A stretch of 64,000 nt of DNA from an uncultured Candidatus Pelagibacter sp. (GCA_913030805.1 CAJWDL010000005.1:1-64000); one strand, 5' to 3'; positions 10,420 to 20,233 are shown, counted from the stretch's first letter. A program made the numbers and translations. The notes: generated by a model from the letters alone, not told the origin.

Positions 10420-11289
10420 TTATTTCCAACGGTTGTGCGACCAAAGCCATTGTTCAGGTTTCTTTAAAATCATTTTTTCAAGCTGTTGATTAATTTCTAA
10501 TGTTAGGCCGCAAGTATCTTTCTCATAGTTCTCAGTTTTTTTGTATTCAAAGGGTTTGCAAACTGTCATTTCAAATCTACTATTCGATAATCTTTCCATA
10601 CGCAGGGGCACAATTTTGCAGTTATATTTGAGTGATATTTGAGCTGGGATAGTTGTTGTTAATGCAGGACAATTGAAAAATTCAATTTTTTTTCCTTCAC
10701 TAGTTCTTTGATCGGCTATTATAATTACCGAATATCCACTTTTGATTTTATTTAATAGTTCTCTGATGTTCGATCTTCCTTTTTTTATCATTATAGGACA
10801 TACATATTTTAATCTCAGATATTCCATGATTGGATTTAAAAATATGTTATTTAGAGGCCGATAGATTGCACAAAATCTAATTCCATATCGATTCAATTTG
10901 ATTCCTAATAATTCAAAATTTGAGAAATGGCCTGATACGAAAACTACAGGCTTATTGCTATTTTTAATTTCATCCAAATATTCCTTTCCATTTAATTTTA
11001 TCAAGTGGTTATGATTTTTTTGAAAATTATTCAAAAAAATATATTCAGAAAAGGTCCTTCCAATATTGTTCCACATACCGAGAGATATTCTTTTAATCTT
11101 TTTTTGGTCAATGTTTTTGAAACAAATCTTTAAGTTTTTTTCTATAATCCTTTTTGATCTAAGTAATGGACCAAATATTTTGGCAAGACTGCTTCCCATA
11201 AAGGATGCATTTCGAGGTCCAATAATTTTAAAAGTCATAAATAACGATAAAACTATTATAAATTGTAAAAAATATTTAAAGATTTTCAT
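10420..11289 (-). CDS. lpxL: Lipid A biosynthesis acyltransferase (LpxL/HtrB family)
   Basis: The 289-residue enzyme adds a secondary acyl chain to Kdo-lipid A on the inner face of the inner membrane. An N-terminal membrane anchor (residues 1-28) is followed by the catalytic H-x4-D/E motif as GHFSNFELLG near residue 118, the substrate motif YRPLNN, and the ADQRTSEGKKIEFFNCPA region near residue 185. It is the last gene of the ubiA-msbA-waaA-lpxK-lpxL operon and overlaps lpxK by 4 nt. Whether it is LpxL or LpxM in chain order cannot be told from sequence. Confidence 0.88.
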   Translation of the reverse strand: MKIFKYFLQFIIVLSLFMTFKIIGPRNASFMGSSLAKIFGPLLRSKRIIEKNLKICFKNIDQKKIKRISLGMWNNIGRTFSEYIFLNNFQKNHNHLIKLNGKEYLDEIKNSNKPVVFVSGHFSNFELLGIKLNRYGIRFCAIYRPLNNIFLNPIMEYLRLKYVCPIMIKKGRSNIRELLNKIKSGYSVIIIADQRTSEGKKIEFFNCPALTTTIPAQISLKYNCKIVPLRMERLSNSRFEMTVCKPFEYKKTENYEKDTCGLTLEINQQLEKMILKKPEQWLWSHNRWK

Positions 11290-12215
11290 ATAATTTTTTT
11301 TAATTCATTAATAAATTCTTCTTTTTTATCAATAAGTAATTCGAATTTTAAATATTTAATATTTTTTTTATCTTCATTAGTTAGTCTAAAATAATCTTTT
11401 TCGGTAGTTACCAAACATGCGTCCAACTCTCTAGCTCTTTTGTTCAGGTTTGTAATATCTATTTTTTTAAAATTATAATGATCGGGAAATTTAAAAGTTT
11501 CTATCATTTCTATATTATTATTTTTTAAAAGATCAAAAAAATTTTCAGGGCTTCCTATGCCCGCGAATGCTATGACTTTTCTATTTGTCATATTATCTAA
11601 ATTTGTTAGTTTATATTGAGTATAAAAAATTTTAATTTCAGGATTAAATTTATTTATAGTTTTTTCAAATTCCAAATTTTGGTTTCCGTTAATAAATACA
11701 TAGTTGCATCTTTTTAATGCATTAAGTTTTTCTCTAAGTGGTCCTGAAGGAATTACAAAACCATTTCCAATCCACTGTTTTTCATTAAAACAAATTATAG
11801 ATATATCACTTTTTACACTTGGATCTTGAAAACCATCATCAAAAATAGCCACTTTAAAATTATTACTAATCAATGACTTTACTGCCTCCGATCTTTGTTT
11901 ATTTGAAAATACTTTACCAATATTTTCTAACAATTTTGTTTCATCGGCATATTTTCCATGGCGCTTTTTTATAAATGCTGGATTTAATTTTAGTGACTTA
12001 AGTATTTGAAATATTTCTATACAAAGAGGTGTTTTACCAGTTCCACCTAGATAAATATTTCCAACTAAAATTATTGGAATGTCAAACTTCTCTTTTTTTG
12101 AATATTTAAATTTTAATAAGTTAATTAAATTAATTATTAGGCTGAAGGGAAAAAAAAAGTAAGGCCAAACCGAAAATTCCCTACTATCCCAAAATTTTGG
12201 TTTGTAAACTTTCAT
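11286..12215 (-). CDS. lpxK: Tetraacyldisaccharide 4'-kinase
   Basis: LpxK phosphorylates the 4' position of the lipid A disaccharide at the inner membrane. The 309-residue protein has an N-terminal hydrophobic segment (about residues 15-35) and a Walker A motif NIYLGGTGKTP near residue 53. The DDGFQDPSVKSD block near residue 125 is typical, as is the TTEKDYFRL motif near residue 268. It overlaps lpxL and waaA by 4 nt each, so the three are translationally coupled. Confidence 0.95.
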   Translation of the reverse strand: MKVYKPKFWDSREFSVWPYFFFPFSLIINLINLLKFKYSKKEKFDIPIILVGNIYLGGTGKTPLCIEIFQILKSLKLNPAFIKKRHGKYADETKLLENIGKVFSNKQRSEAVKSLISNNFKVAIFDDGFQDPSVKSDISIICFNEKQWIGNGFVIPSGPLREKLNALKRCNYVFINGNQNLEFEKTINKFNPEIKIFYTQYKLTNLDNMTNRKVIAFAGIGSPENFFDLLKNNNIEMIETFKFPDHYNFKKIDITNLNKRARELDACLVTTEKDYFRLTNEDKKNIKYLKFELLIDKKEEFINELKKII

Positions 12216-13474
12216 TTCTTATTTACAATAAATTTTTTTATTTCCAAATATATATTTTTCAATATAGATTGACCTATAGAATTTATTTGTTTCTTTAATT
12301 TTTTACTCTCTTTTTCTTTTGAACTTAAGTCTTTTAATAAAAATTTTTTTAGATTGTTAATAGTATTAATTTTTTTTGAAATATTAAAAAATGCCAAATA
12401 GGAGTAAACTTCTTTAAAATTATTTATGTGGGGGCCATGGTAAATTGAACAACCCATTCTAGTAGGTTCAATTGGATTTTGACCACCATGATTAATTAGT
12501 GATCCACCTAAAAAAACAGATTTAGAAATATTAAAAAATTTTTGCGTTTCTCCAAAAGTGTCTACAAGATATATATCTATGTTACTGTTAAATTTTGATT
12601 TATTTGTATGTAAATGTATTTTTAAATTCATCTTATTTAATTCTTTAACTATTTCATCAATGCGATGAATATGTCTTGGTATTATTATTAAAATAACATT
12701 TTTTAATCTTTTTTTTAATTCAATGTGAGTTTTGCCACAAAAAATTTCTTCACCAACGTGGGTACTAGTAGCACACCATATTTTTTTGTAATGAAATATT
12801 TTTAAAATATTTTTATCAAGCTTATCTGAAGAAAGAGAAGCGGGACTTGAGAATTTTAAATTTCCAAGGTTTTTAATTTTTTTTACACCAAAATTCGTTA
12901 AATATTTTTCAGTTTCTTTATTTTGAGACAAACATATATCAAAACTATCAAAAATTGATTTTGCAAAATTAGGAATCTTTTTCCAGCGTAAATAAGTTTT
13001 GGTAGTAATTCTTGCATTTAATAATACTAAAGGAATCTTCCTGTTTTTTATGTTTAAAATAAAATTTGGCCAAATTTCCGATTCAACAAAAATAACTAAG
13101 TTTGGAAGCCAATGATTTAAGAATTTTTTTGCAAAAATATCTTTGTCAAACGGAAAAAATTGGTGAATTATTTTTTTTGATTTTATTTTTTTTTCAAATA
13201 TTTTTGATGAACTTAGAGTATTTGTCGTTAAAAGAATTGACTTGATTTCTTTAATTTTTTCAAGCTTCCCCAGAAGAGGAACGATACTTAGTAGCTCACC
13301 TACACTAGCAGCATGAAACCATACCAGTTTGCCCTGGGGTTTCTTTTTTTTTATTATACATAATTTTTCTTTATACCTATTCTTATCCTCTTTTTGTTTA
13401 TGGATTCTTATTTTAAGAATAATTGGAGCAAATAGACAAACTACATTTATTATCAACCTGTATAATATTAACAT
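12212..13474 (-). CDS. waaA: 3-deoxy-D-manno-octulosonic acid transferase
   Basis: WaaA (KdtA) attaches Kdo residues to lipid IVA. The 420-residue GT30 protein has an N-terminal membrane segment, the catalytic FHAASVGEL motif near residue 55 with the general-base Glu, and the C-terminal nucleotide-sugar region GGSLINHGGQNPIEP near residue 335. With lpxK and lpxL it shows that this bacterium makes Kdo-lipid A. The spacing to msbA is 3 nt and the overlap with lpxK is 4 nt. Confidence 0.93.
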   Translation of the reverse strand: MLILYRLIINVVCLFAPIILKIRIHKQKEDKNRYKEKLCIIKKKKPQGKLVWFHAASVGELLSIVPLLGKLEKIKEIKSILLTTNTLSSSKIFEKKIKSKKIIHQFFPFDKDIFAKKFLNHWLPNLVIFVESEIWPNFILNIKNRKIPLVLLNARITTKTYLRWKKIPNFAKSIFDSFDICLSQNKETEKYLTNFGVKKIKNLGNLKFSSPASLSSDKLDKNILKIFHYKKIWCATSTHVGEEIFCGKTHIELKKRLKNVILIIIPRHIHRIDEIVKELNKMNLKIHLHTNKSKFNSNIDIYLVDTFGETQKFFNISKSVFLGGSLINHGGQNPIEPTRMGCSIYHGPHINNFKEVYSYLAFFNISKKINTINNLKKFLLKDLSSKEKESKKLKKQINSIGQSILKNIYLEIKKFIVNKK

Positions 13475-13477
13475 TAA

Positions 13478-15214
13478 TTAGTGAGGTCTTAATTGTTTAT
13501 TATAAAAGTTTTTATAAATTTTTGAATTTTTTAAAAGATAATCGTGATTCCCTTCAGCTACAACTTTGCCATTCTCGATTATAAAAATTTTATTTGCTCT
13601 TAATACAGTAGAAAGTCGATGGGCTATAATAATAGTTGTTTTATTCTTTGTTAGATACATTATTGCTTCCTGAATTTTATGTTCAGTATCAGCGTCCAAT
13701 GATGAAGTAGCTTCATCAAGTAAAATAATTGGCGCATCTTTAAGGATAGCTCTTGCAATGGATATTCTTTGTTTTTCACCACCAGATAACCGAACACCGT
13801 TTTCTCCTATTAGTGTATCGTATTTTTCTGGTAACCGTTCTACAAAGTCATGTGCAGCAGAAAATTTACTCGCTTCAAGTATCTTTTCTTTCGATGCATC
13901 AGAGTTTGCGTAAGCTATATTTGATAAAACTGTATCATCGAATAATGTGATATCTTGACTTACTAAAGAAATATTTTTTCTTAAGGAAAATAAGGTTACT
14001 TTGCGTATTGATTGATTATCAATCAGTATTTCACCACTTGAAGCGTTATAAAATCTTGGGATCAAATTCATTATAGTGGTTTTTCCAGCCCCGCTATGAC
14101 CAATCAAAGCTATGATATTTCCGCCTTCTATTTTGAGATTTATAGATTTTAATATTTCTTTATCATCATCATAGGCAAAACTTACATCTTTGTATTCGAT
14201 TTTTGCCTTATCAATTACCAAATCTTTGGCATTTATATTTTCGTCAATTTTTCTTTTTAGATCAATAACTTCATAAACTCTTCTAGCCCCAGCCAAGCCT
14301 TGTTTTATACCTATGTTAAGTGTGGCTAAAGCTCTCACAGGTTGATACGACAACATCATTGCTGCAAGAAAGGAAAAAAAATTGTTTATTTCAAGTGTGC
14401 CGCTATGGACCATTCTAGCAGAATAATAAATTAAACCTGCTATCATCAATCCAGTCAAAACCTCCATAATTGGGGTGCTTCTAACAAGAATGATTCCCAT
14501 TTTTTGACCTTTTTCTTTTGCTTCTTCTAAAAACTTATCTGCCCTTGCAAATTCAAATTGTTCTTTTTGATAAGTTTTAATTATTTTGGAATTTTTTAAT
14601 ATTTCCAAAAAATAAGATGTGATCATTCCTATTTTTATTTGAAGTTCAGCTGTTATTTTGCCCATTCTTTTTCCTAGGGATTTTGACGTAATTGTTGCAA
14701 GCGGAATCATTATAATTGCAAATAATGAAAGTCTCCAATTTTGATAAAACATCAAACTTAATAAAGCGATTAAGGTTAAACTGTCCTTTATTAAACTCAA
14801 TACTGATGAGCTTACCAATTGAATAATTAGTGCGGCATCAAATGTCAAGTTTCCTATAAATTTTCCTGAATGTTTTTTTTCAATCACCTGTGTGTCCGAA
14901 TTTATTATTGATTCGAGTAAATTTTGCTGAATCTCTTTTTCAATTGACGCACCAACTTTTATCATCATGGTTCTTACAAGATAAAGTGAGATTCCTTTAA
15001 TAGTAAAGGCTAATATTATTGTGATAGGAATTAATAACAAGAAATCTGTATTTTTTTCTACAAATATTTTTTTAATTGCTGGATCAAGCAACCAAGCTAT
15101 AGCAGCGGTACTTCCGGCAACTAGTAACGAAAGAAATAATGCAAAAAAAAATTTATTAAGATATTTATTAATGTAATTATTATATAATCTTTTTATAATT
15201 TCTTTGTCAGTCAT
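13478..15214 (-). CDS. msbA: Lipid A export ABC transporter (MsbA-type)
   Basis: The 578-residue half-transporter has six membrane segments (about residues 20-310) fused to one ATPase domain. The ATPase shows Walker A GHSGAGKTT near residue 372, signature LSGGEKQR near residue 479, Walker B IILLDEATSSLD near residue 500, and the switch histidine in IIAHRLS. MsbA homodimers flip lipid A-core across the inner membrane. The position between ubiA and waaA in a lipid A operon makes MsbA far likelier than a drug exporter. Confidence 0.88.
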   Translation of the reverse strand: MTDKEIIKRLYNNYINKYLNKFFFALFLSLLVAGSTAAIAWLLDPAIKKIFVEKNTDFLLLIPITIILAFTIKGISLYLVRTMMIKVGASIEKEIQQNLLESIINSDTQVIEKKHSGKFIGNLTFDAALIIQLVSSSVLSLIKDSLTLIALLSLMFYQNWRLSLFAIIMIPLATITSKSLGKRMGKITAELQIKIGMITSYFLEILKNSKIIKTYQKEQFEFARADKFLEEAKEKGQKMGIILVRSTPIMEVLTGLMIAGLIYYSARMVHSGTLEINNFFSFLAAMMLSYQPVRALATLNIGIKQGLAGARRVYEVIDLKRKIDENINAKDLVIDKAKIEYKDVSFAYDDDKEILKSINLKIEGGNIIALIGHSGAGKTTIMNLIPRFYNASSGEILIDNQSIRKVTLFSLRKNISLVSQDITLFDDTVLSNIAYANSDASKEKILEASKFSAAHDFVERLPEKYDTLIGENGVRLSGGEKQRISIARAILKDAPIILLDEATSSLDADTEHKIQEAIMYLTKNKTTIIIAHRLSTVLRANKIFIIENGKVVAEGNHDYLLKNSKIYKNFYNKQLRPH

Positions 15215-15229
15215 ATTTTTTATTAAAAT

Positions 15230-16090
15230 TTAAATATTTGTAGCCATTAATGTTAGAAAAACTAAAAGACCGAAAAAGTTATTACTTTTAAAAATTATTA
15301 AACAACTATTTGTATTATTTCTATCTAGACGAGTCATTTGATGCAAAAGATGCATAGCGGGAAAAATTAAGATTGTAAAATAATACATTCTATTTTCTTC
15401 CAGGAAACCCAGAATAACCAAAAACAAAACACAGATAAAGTAGCATAGACTAACAAAGAGTTTGTAATTTTTTTTAAATTTAATTGATGTTGATTTTACT
15501 CCAATTATTTCATCATCATAAATATCCTGAAACCCATAAATGGTGTCATAACCCAATGTCCAAAATATGGCTGCAATGTATAGCAAAATGGGTTCTAATG
15601 ATATTTCTCCTTTTAATGCAGTCCATCCCAACAAAATGCCCCAATTAAAAGTAAGTCCCAAAAAAAATTGAGGCCAGTAGGTCAACCTTTTCATATATGG
15701 ATAGGAGAAGAGAAGGGGTATTGATAGCAAACCTAGAATAATTGTTAAAAAATTAAATTGAATTAAAATAATAAAAGCAACCAAACACAATAAAATTATA
15801 TACACAAAAGACTCTTGCGTTGAAATTCTTCCCGAGGGTATAGGTCTATTTTTTGTTCTATCTACTTTTTTATCAAAATCTTTATCAGCGATATCGTTAA
15901 ATATACAGCCAGCACTACGCATTAATACTGAGCCCAGAAAAAATAAAATAATATAATTTATAAACAATCTGAATTCTCCAGTTTGATCAAAAGCAAGAGC
16001 CAATCCCCAAAGGCAAGGCCAAAATAGAAGCATAAATCCAATTGGCTTATTTAATCTGGTAAGTTCGATAAAAATTTTGATTTTATTCAT
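15230..16090 (-). CDS. ubiA: 4-hydroxybenzoate polyprenyltransferase
   Basis: UbiA joins 4-hydroxybenzoate to the polyprenyl tail, the membrane step of ubiquinone synthesis. The 286-residue protein has about eight membrane helices and both aspartate-rich motifs: NDIADKDFDKKVDR near residue 66 and a second at DTIYGFQDIYDDE near residue 180. The RTKNRPIPSG block following the first motif is typical. It is the first gene of the minus-strand lipid operon, 15 nt before msbA. Its product serves the bc1 complex encoded at 50064-52718. Confidence 0.93.
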   Translation of the reverse strand: MNKIKIFIELTRLNKPIGFMLLFWPCLWGLALAFDQTGEFRLFINYIILFFLGSVLMRSAGCIFNDIADKDFDKKVDRTKNRPIPSGRISTQESFVYIILLCLVAFIILIQFNFLTIILGLLSIPLLFSYPYMKRLTYWPQFFLGLTFNWGILLGWTALKGEISLEPILLYIAAIFWTLGYDTIYGFQDIYDDEIIGVKSTSIKFKKNYKLFVSLCYFICVLFLVILGFLEENRMYYFTILIFPAMHLLHQMTRLDRNNTNSCLIIFKSNNFFGLLVFLTLMATNI

Positions 16091-16145
16091 TCAAGAAATG
16101 GCTTGTAAATAACAAAGGGTGGATTCATAATCAATCTGATTCGTT

Positions 16146-16551
16146 ATGAATGTAGATTATACAGTCGCGGCACTCATGTTTCCAGCCATACCGTTATTAA
16201 TGAACGTTTATGGTAATCGGTTTCACACGTTAAGCGACCTAATAAGAAAAATACATGACGAATATGTTTGGGAAAAACATATTCCTCATGAATGGGAAAA
16301 ACAGCTTATTAATTTAAATGGAAGAGTTAAATTGTTAAAATATACAGTTGCCTTTGCAAGTTTTGGTTTTTTACTTAATATGTTAACTGTTTTTGCTCTG
16401 TTATCTCGGCAGAACATTTGAAGCTAGAGTAATTTTTGGTACTTGTTGTATGGCAATGATAATTTCAGTACTTTTTTTTCTTAGAGAAATACAAATTTCT
16501 ACAAAAGCTTTAAAGTTACATTTATCAGATATGAAAATTGATTTGGATTAA
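16146..16551 (+). pseudogene. DUF2721 membrane protein, interrupted by a frameshift
   Basis: The frame from the ATG at 16146 encodes a DUF2721 N terminus (LMFPAIPLLMNVYGNRF near residue 11, helix near residue 70) but ends at a TGA (16419-16421) after 91 residues, about 40 short of the family length. The +1 frame from 16408 continues smoothly: FEARVIFG, a hydrophobic helix, then FLREIQISTKALKLHL and a stop at 16549-16551. Joined, the two parts give about 134 residues, a complete DUF2721 protein. One extra base near 16407 (tctcggc) explains it. There is no homopolymer at the junction, so sequencing slippage is not the obvious cause. The family's function is unknown. It overlaps the convergent qor end by 4 nt. 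Confidence 0.75.
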
Positions 16552-17522
16552 GGAACAATAATTGCTGGACCAATTATTTTTCTCCCCTCCAGGTCTTTGT
16601 GAGCCTGAACGACATCTTCTAAATCATATTTTTTGGATATCTCTACTTTAATTTTGCCTAGTTTAACTTTTTCAAATAATTTTTCTGCTCCTTCCTCTAA
16701 TTCATTTTTTTTTGCCAAGTAATGAAACATGGTGGGTCTTGTAAAATAAAGACTTTTTGGTTGTATCATTTTTTTCACATCAATATTTTCTACAGGACCT
16801 GACGAGTTTCCGAAAGATATCAGCATTCCTTTTACTTGTAAGCACTCAATTGATCCTTCAAGAGTATTTTTACCTACACCGTCATAAACAACAGAAACAC
16901 CCTTACCTTTGGTAAATTCCAAAACTTTTTTTGCAAAATCTTCTCTAGAATAATTTATTACAAAATCACAACCATTTTTTTTAGCTATACCAATTTTTTC
17001 ATCCGATCCAACAGTTCCAATAACTTTGCATCCTAGGCTTTTTGCCCATTGACAAAAAATTTGCCCAACCCCACCAGCAGCAGCATGAAATAATATAGTT
17101 TCATTTGCTGAAACGGGATAAGCTTTACAAAGCAAATAATAAGAGGTTAAGCCTTTTGTCATTAAGGTAGCAGCAATATTAAAATCCATTTCCTTTGATA
17201 TTTTTACCAAATTTTTTGTTGGGTAATTTCTTTCCGATGAGTATGCTCCAAGTGGAGTACCGGCGTAAGCTATACGATCTCCAATTGAAAAATCTTTAAC
17301 CTTTGAGCCAATTTTTTTAATTATACCTGAACCTTCCGTGCCTATTCCAGAAGGCAATTCAACAGGATATAAACCGGATCGATGATAAGTGTCTATGAAA
17401 TTAAGACCTATGGCTTTATGTTCAATGAATACCTCCTCTGGCCCCGGTTTATCAAGATCAATTGTCTTAATTTTTAAAACTTCCGGTCCACCAGTTTTTT
17501 CAATTTTAATTGCTGTAGTCAT
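16548..17522 (-). CDS. qor: NADPH:quinone oxidoreductase, zinc-free MDR family
   Basis: The 324-residue protein belongs to the medium-chain dehydrogenase/reductase superfamily. It has GLNFIDTYHRSGLYP near residue 40, typical of zeta-crystallin quinone reductases, and the NADPH-binding AAAGGVGQIFCQWAK near residue 147. The zinc-ligand cysteines of alcohol dehydrogenases are absent. Such enzymes reduce quinones with NADPH in the cytoplasm. It overlaps the pirin gene by 4 nt. The exact substrate is uncertain. Confidence 0.88.
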   Translation of the reverse strand: MTTAIKIEKTGGPEVLKIKTIDLDKPGPEEVFIEHKAIGLNFIDTYHRSGLYPVELPSGIGTEGSGIIKKIGSKVKDFSIGDRIAYAGTPLGAYSSERNYPTKNLVKISKEMDFNIAATLMTKGLTSYYLLCKAYPVSANETILFHAAAGGVGQIFCQWAKSLGCKVIGTVGSDEKIGIAKKNGCDFVINYSREDFAKKVLEFTKGKGVSVVYDGVGKNTLEGSIECLQVKGMLISFGNSSGPVENIDVKKMIQPKSLYFTRPTMFHYLAKKNELEEGAEKLFEKVKLGKIKVEISKKYDLEDVVQAHKDLEGRKIIGPAIIVP

Positions 17523-18361
17523 TTTTGAACAAAGGTTCCACTATGATAATCTTGAATCGCTTTAATAATTTCTTCTTTAGTGTTCATTACAAAGGGACCA
17601 CCTCTTGCAATTGCTTCCCCAATTGGTTTTCCTGCTATGATTAAAAATTTACTTTTTTTGTTAGCATAAACATTTAAATCATTTCCATTTTGAAGACAAA
17701 CCAAATTTGAATTTTGCAATTGATCATGCTTTTTATTTCCTATTATTATTTCCCCAGAAACCAGGTAAACGAAAGCATTATGCGAAGAGGGAATAGTAAA
17801 ATAAAAAATTTTATCTTTTTCTAATTCAACATCTATATAGATTGGATCGACAGAAATACCTTTTACGGGACCGATTTTATTTTGATATTTTCCAGCTATT
17901 ATTTTTATTTTTTTTTCTTGATCTTTAAATTCGGGAATTTCTTTGGGCTCAATATTTTGATAAGAAGGTTTATTCATTTTATATTTTGCAGGCATATTCA
18001 CCCACAATTGAAATCCGTGTAACTTTCCTTCTTTCATTATAGGCATTTCAGAATGAATAATTCCTCCAGCTGCTGTCATCCACTGGACACCTCCTGGACC
18101 TAGATCACCTTTATTACCGGAACTGTCCTCGTGTCTAAATTCTCCATTAAGCATATAGGTTACTGTTTCTATGCCTCTATGGGGATGAGATGGAAAACCA
18201 GCAATATAATCTTCTTTATTTTCAGAACCGAATTCATCTAACATTAAAAAAGGATCAATAAAATCAAGTTCAGAAATTCCTATGCTTCTCTTTAATTTAA
18301 CACCCGCTCCATCAGATGTTTCAATTGCCTTAACAATTTTTTTAACTTCTATTGTTGACAT
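17519..18361 (-). CDS. Pirin family protein
   Basis: The 280-residue bicupin shows the pirin N-terminal metal-binding region: DPFLMLDEFGS near residue 36, then PSHPHRGIETVTYML near residue 56 and the EDSSGNKGDLGPGGVQWMTAG-type block, with HSEMP near residue 104. Histidines 58 and 60 and a later His/Glu pair would bind Fe. The C-terminal pirin_C domain follows (GKPIGEAIARGGPFVMNT near residue 242). Some pirins act as quercetin dioxygenases, others as regulators; the role here is unknown. Coupled to qor by a 4-nt overlap. Confidence 0.9.
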   Translation of the reverse strand: MSTIEVKKIVKAIETSDGAGVKLKRSIGISELDFIDPFLMLDEFGSENKEDYIAGFPSHPHRGIETVTYMLNGEFRHEDSSGNKGDLGPGGVQWMTAAGGIIHSEMPIMKEGKLHGFQLWVNMPAKYKMNKPSYQNIEPKEIPEFKDQEKKIKIIAGKYQNKIGPVKGISVDPIYIDVELEKDKIFYFTIPSSHNAFVYLVSGEIIIGNKKHDQLQNSNLVCLQNGNDLNVYANKKSKFLIIAGKPIGEAIARGGPFVMNTKEEIIKAIQDYHSGTFVQK

Positions 18362-18438
18362 AAAATCATTTTTTTCTAAACATTATACCAGTTCAAACAA
18401 CGTTTCATACGCATGAAATATACAAATCGCTGTGTTAT

Positions 18439-19500
18439 TTATTTTTGTAGCAAATCTTCTAATTTCTGAACTTCTCCAATTTTAAATATTATTGCATCAT
18501 CTTTATGGTAACCATACTTATTTGTGTTATTTTTGAATCTTGCTGGCGGTTCAAATGGATCTTCAAACGAAAGTGTTATTGTTCCCCAGTGCATGCCTAA
18601 TACTTTTTTGCTTTTTAGATCTTGTCCAATATTAAGAGCCTCTTCTGGGTTAGCATGGTAAACTGATTTTTCAAACATTGGTCTAAAATCATATGCGCCG
18701 ATATTAATAAATGTTAAATCGATGGGCCCATACTCTTTGCCTAATTTTTTATAGATATTTCCGTATCCCGTATCACAAGCAAAAAATATTTTTTTATTTT
18801 TATATTCAATTAAAAAATTTCCCCACAAAGTCTTATTAGTGTCGGTTAAAGTTCGTTTAGACCAGTGAACCGCAGGCAATAATGTTATCTTTAAATCATT
18901 GACTCGAACTTGATTGTACCAGTCCATCTCTTCAACATTATTGAAACCATTCTTGGTAAAATATTTACTTAATTTAAGCGGGGTAAGAACTTTGGTTTTT
19001 TTATAAGGAAATTTTTTTATCGTTCGGTAGTCCAGATGATCATAATGATTGTGAGTTAACAAATATAAGTTAATTTCTGGAATATCTTCAAGATTAATTG
19101 CAGGTTTCGCATATCTTTTTGGTCCAAAAATTAAAGGACCAGCATTTTTAGAAAAAAATGGGTCTGTTATGATTGTTGTGTTTCCTAATTTAATTAAAAA
19201 AGTCGCGTGCCCAATCCAAGCGACATAGTTATCATTTTTATATTTCTCAATATTTTTTAGCACTTCCTTTTTATCAACAATGTGATCTGATGGTATATTA
19301 ATTCTGATTTTCTTTTTTTCTTTGTTCCATTTTAACATTGACCATTTAATATTAGGATCTCTCAATGGACTACCTTCAGGATTTCTAAAGGTTCCATCCA
19401 GTAAATGATGATAAGGTAAAACTTTCATAGTTTTTACAAAAGTATTATAGTTTATTGAAAATAATATTATCAATAGGTATGTTACTAACTTTTTTTTCAT
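18439..19500 (-). CDS. MBL-fold metallohydrolase (RomA / NAPE-PLD-like)
   Basis: The 353-residue protein has an N-terminal hydrophobic segment (residues 5-20), then PYHHLLDGTFRNPEGSP, WIGHATFLIKLG near residue 95, and the metallo-beta-lactamase motif LTHNHYDHLD near residue 150, plus PAVHWSKR and FACDTGYG further on. This resembles the N-acylphosphatidylethanolamine phospholipase D group (RomA in bacteria). The signal-like N terminus suggests membrane or periplasmic location. Its ATG overlaps the start codon of divergent rsmE (CATG at 19498-19501). An internal Met at residue 25 would give more room but loses the hydrophobic segment. Confidence 0.8.
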   Translation of the reverse strand: MKKKLVTYLLIILFSINYNTFVKTMKVLPYHHLLDGTFRNPEGSPLRDPNIKWSMLKWNKEKKKIRINIPSDHIVDKKEVLKNIEKYKNDNYVAWIGHATFLIKLGNTTIITDPFFSKNAGPLIFGPKRYAKPAINLEDIPEINLYLLTHNHYDHLDYRTIKKFPYKKTKVLTPLKLSKYFTKNGFNNVEEMDWYNQVRVNDLKITLLPAVHWSKRTLTDTNKTLWGNFLIEYKNKKIFFACDTGYGNIYKKLGKEYGPIDLTFINIGAYDFRPMFEKSVYHANPEEALNIGQDLKSKKVLGMHWGTITLSFEDPFEPPARFKNNTNKYGYHKDDAIIFKIGEVQKLEDLLQK

Positions 19501-20221
19501 GACTACAAAAATAAGATTAAATTTTTCTGATAAAATTCAAAGTGAAATAATATCATATTTGACAAGAGAACAGTCTCATTATGTAAAGGATGTTATGAGA
19601 CTAAAAACAGGTGATAGCTTTTCAGTTTTTAATGACCAAGGTGAATGGAATGCAATCATTGAAAGTTATGAAAAAGATGGAGCTCGGATAAAAATTTTAA
19701 AAAAAGTAAGAAACAAAAAAAGTGAAAAAAATGTTTGGTTGGCTTTTTCACCTATCAAACAAAATCCATTGAATTTTATGATACAAAAAACGACCGAGCT
19801 TGGTATTCAAAAATTTATTCCAGTAATCTGTGAAAGATCAGTTGTGAACGATATCAATATTGAAAGAATTAAAAAAATAATTATTGAATCAAGCGAGCAA
19901 TCAAACAGACTTTCAGTTCCCGAAATAACAAAAAAAGAATCACTAAAGAATTTTCTAAAACTTTTTCCAAAAGATGGATGTATAATTTTTTGTGATATCA
20001 ACTGCAATAAAAGTAATTTTAAAAATATTCTGTCAAAAAAAATCAAAGGCCCCGTATGCATCCTGGTAGGTCCAGAAGGAGATTTCTCTGAAAACGAAAG
20101 ACAATTAATAATTGAATTAAATCAAACTTCTCCCCTATCTTTGGCTTCAAATATACTCCGAGCTGAAACGGCAGCTATAGCTGCCACAACTATTATTAAT
20201 TTTGAGCTAAATTCATCATAA
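19499..20221 (+). CDS. rsmE: 16S rRNA (uracil(1498)-N3)-methyltransferase
   Basis: RsmE methylates U1498 of 16S rRNA. The 240-residue SPOUT-fold protein has an N-terminal PUA-like domain (EQSHYVKDVMRLKTGD near residue 24) and the C-terminal knot with ILVGPEGDFSENE near residue 190 and LRAETAAIAA near residue 223. The ATG at 19499 gives the normal N terminus, so the two-base overlap with the divergent start codon is probably real. It ends 98 nt before the first oxidase operon; that spacer holds the regulatory sites listed below. Confidence 0.93.
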   Translation: MTTKIRLNFSDKIQSEIISYLTREQSHYVKDVMRLKTGDSFSVFNDQGEWNAIIESYEKDGARIKILKKVRNKKSEKNVWLAFSPIKQNPLNFMIQKTTELGIQKFIPVICERSVVNDINIERIKKIIIESSEQSNRLSVPEITKKESLKNFLKLFPKDGCIIFCDINCNKSNFKNILSKKIKGPVCILVGPEGDFSENERQLIIELNQTSPLSLASNILRAETAAIAATTIINFELNSS

Positions 20222-20233
20222 TTTTTGTACAAT

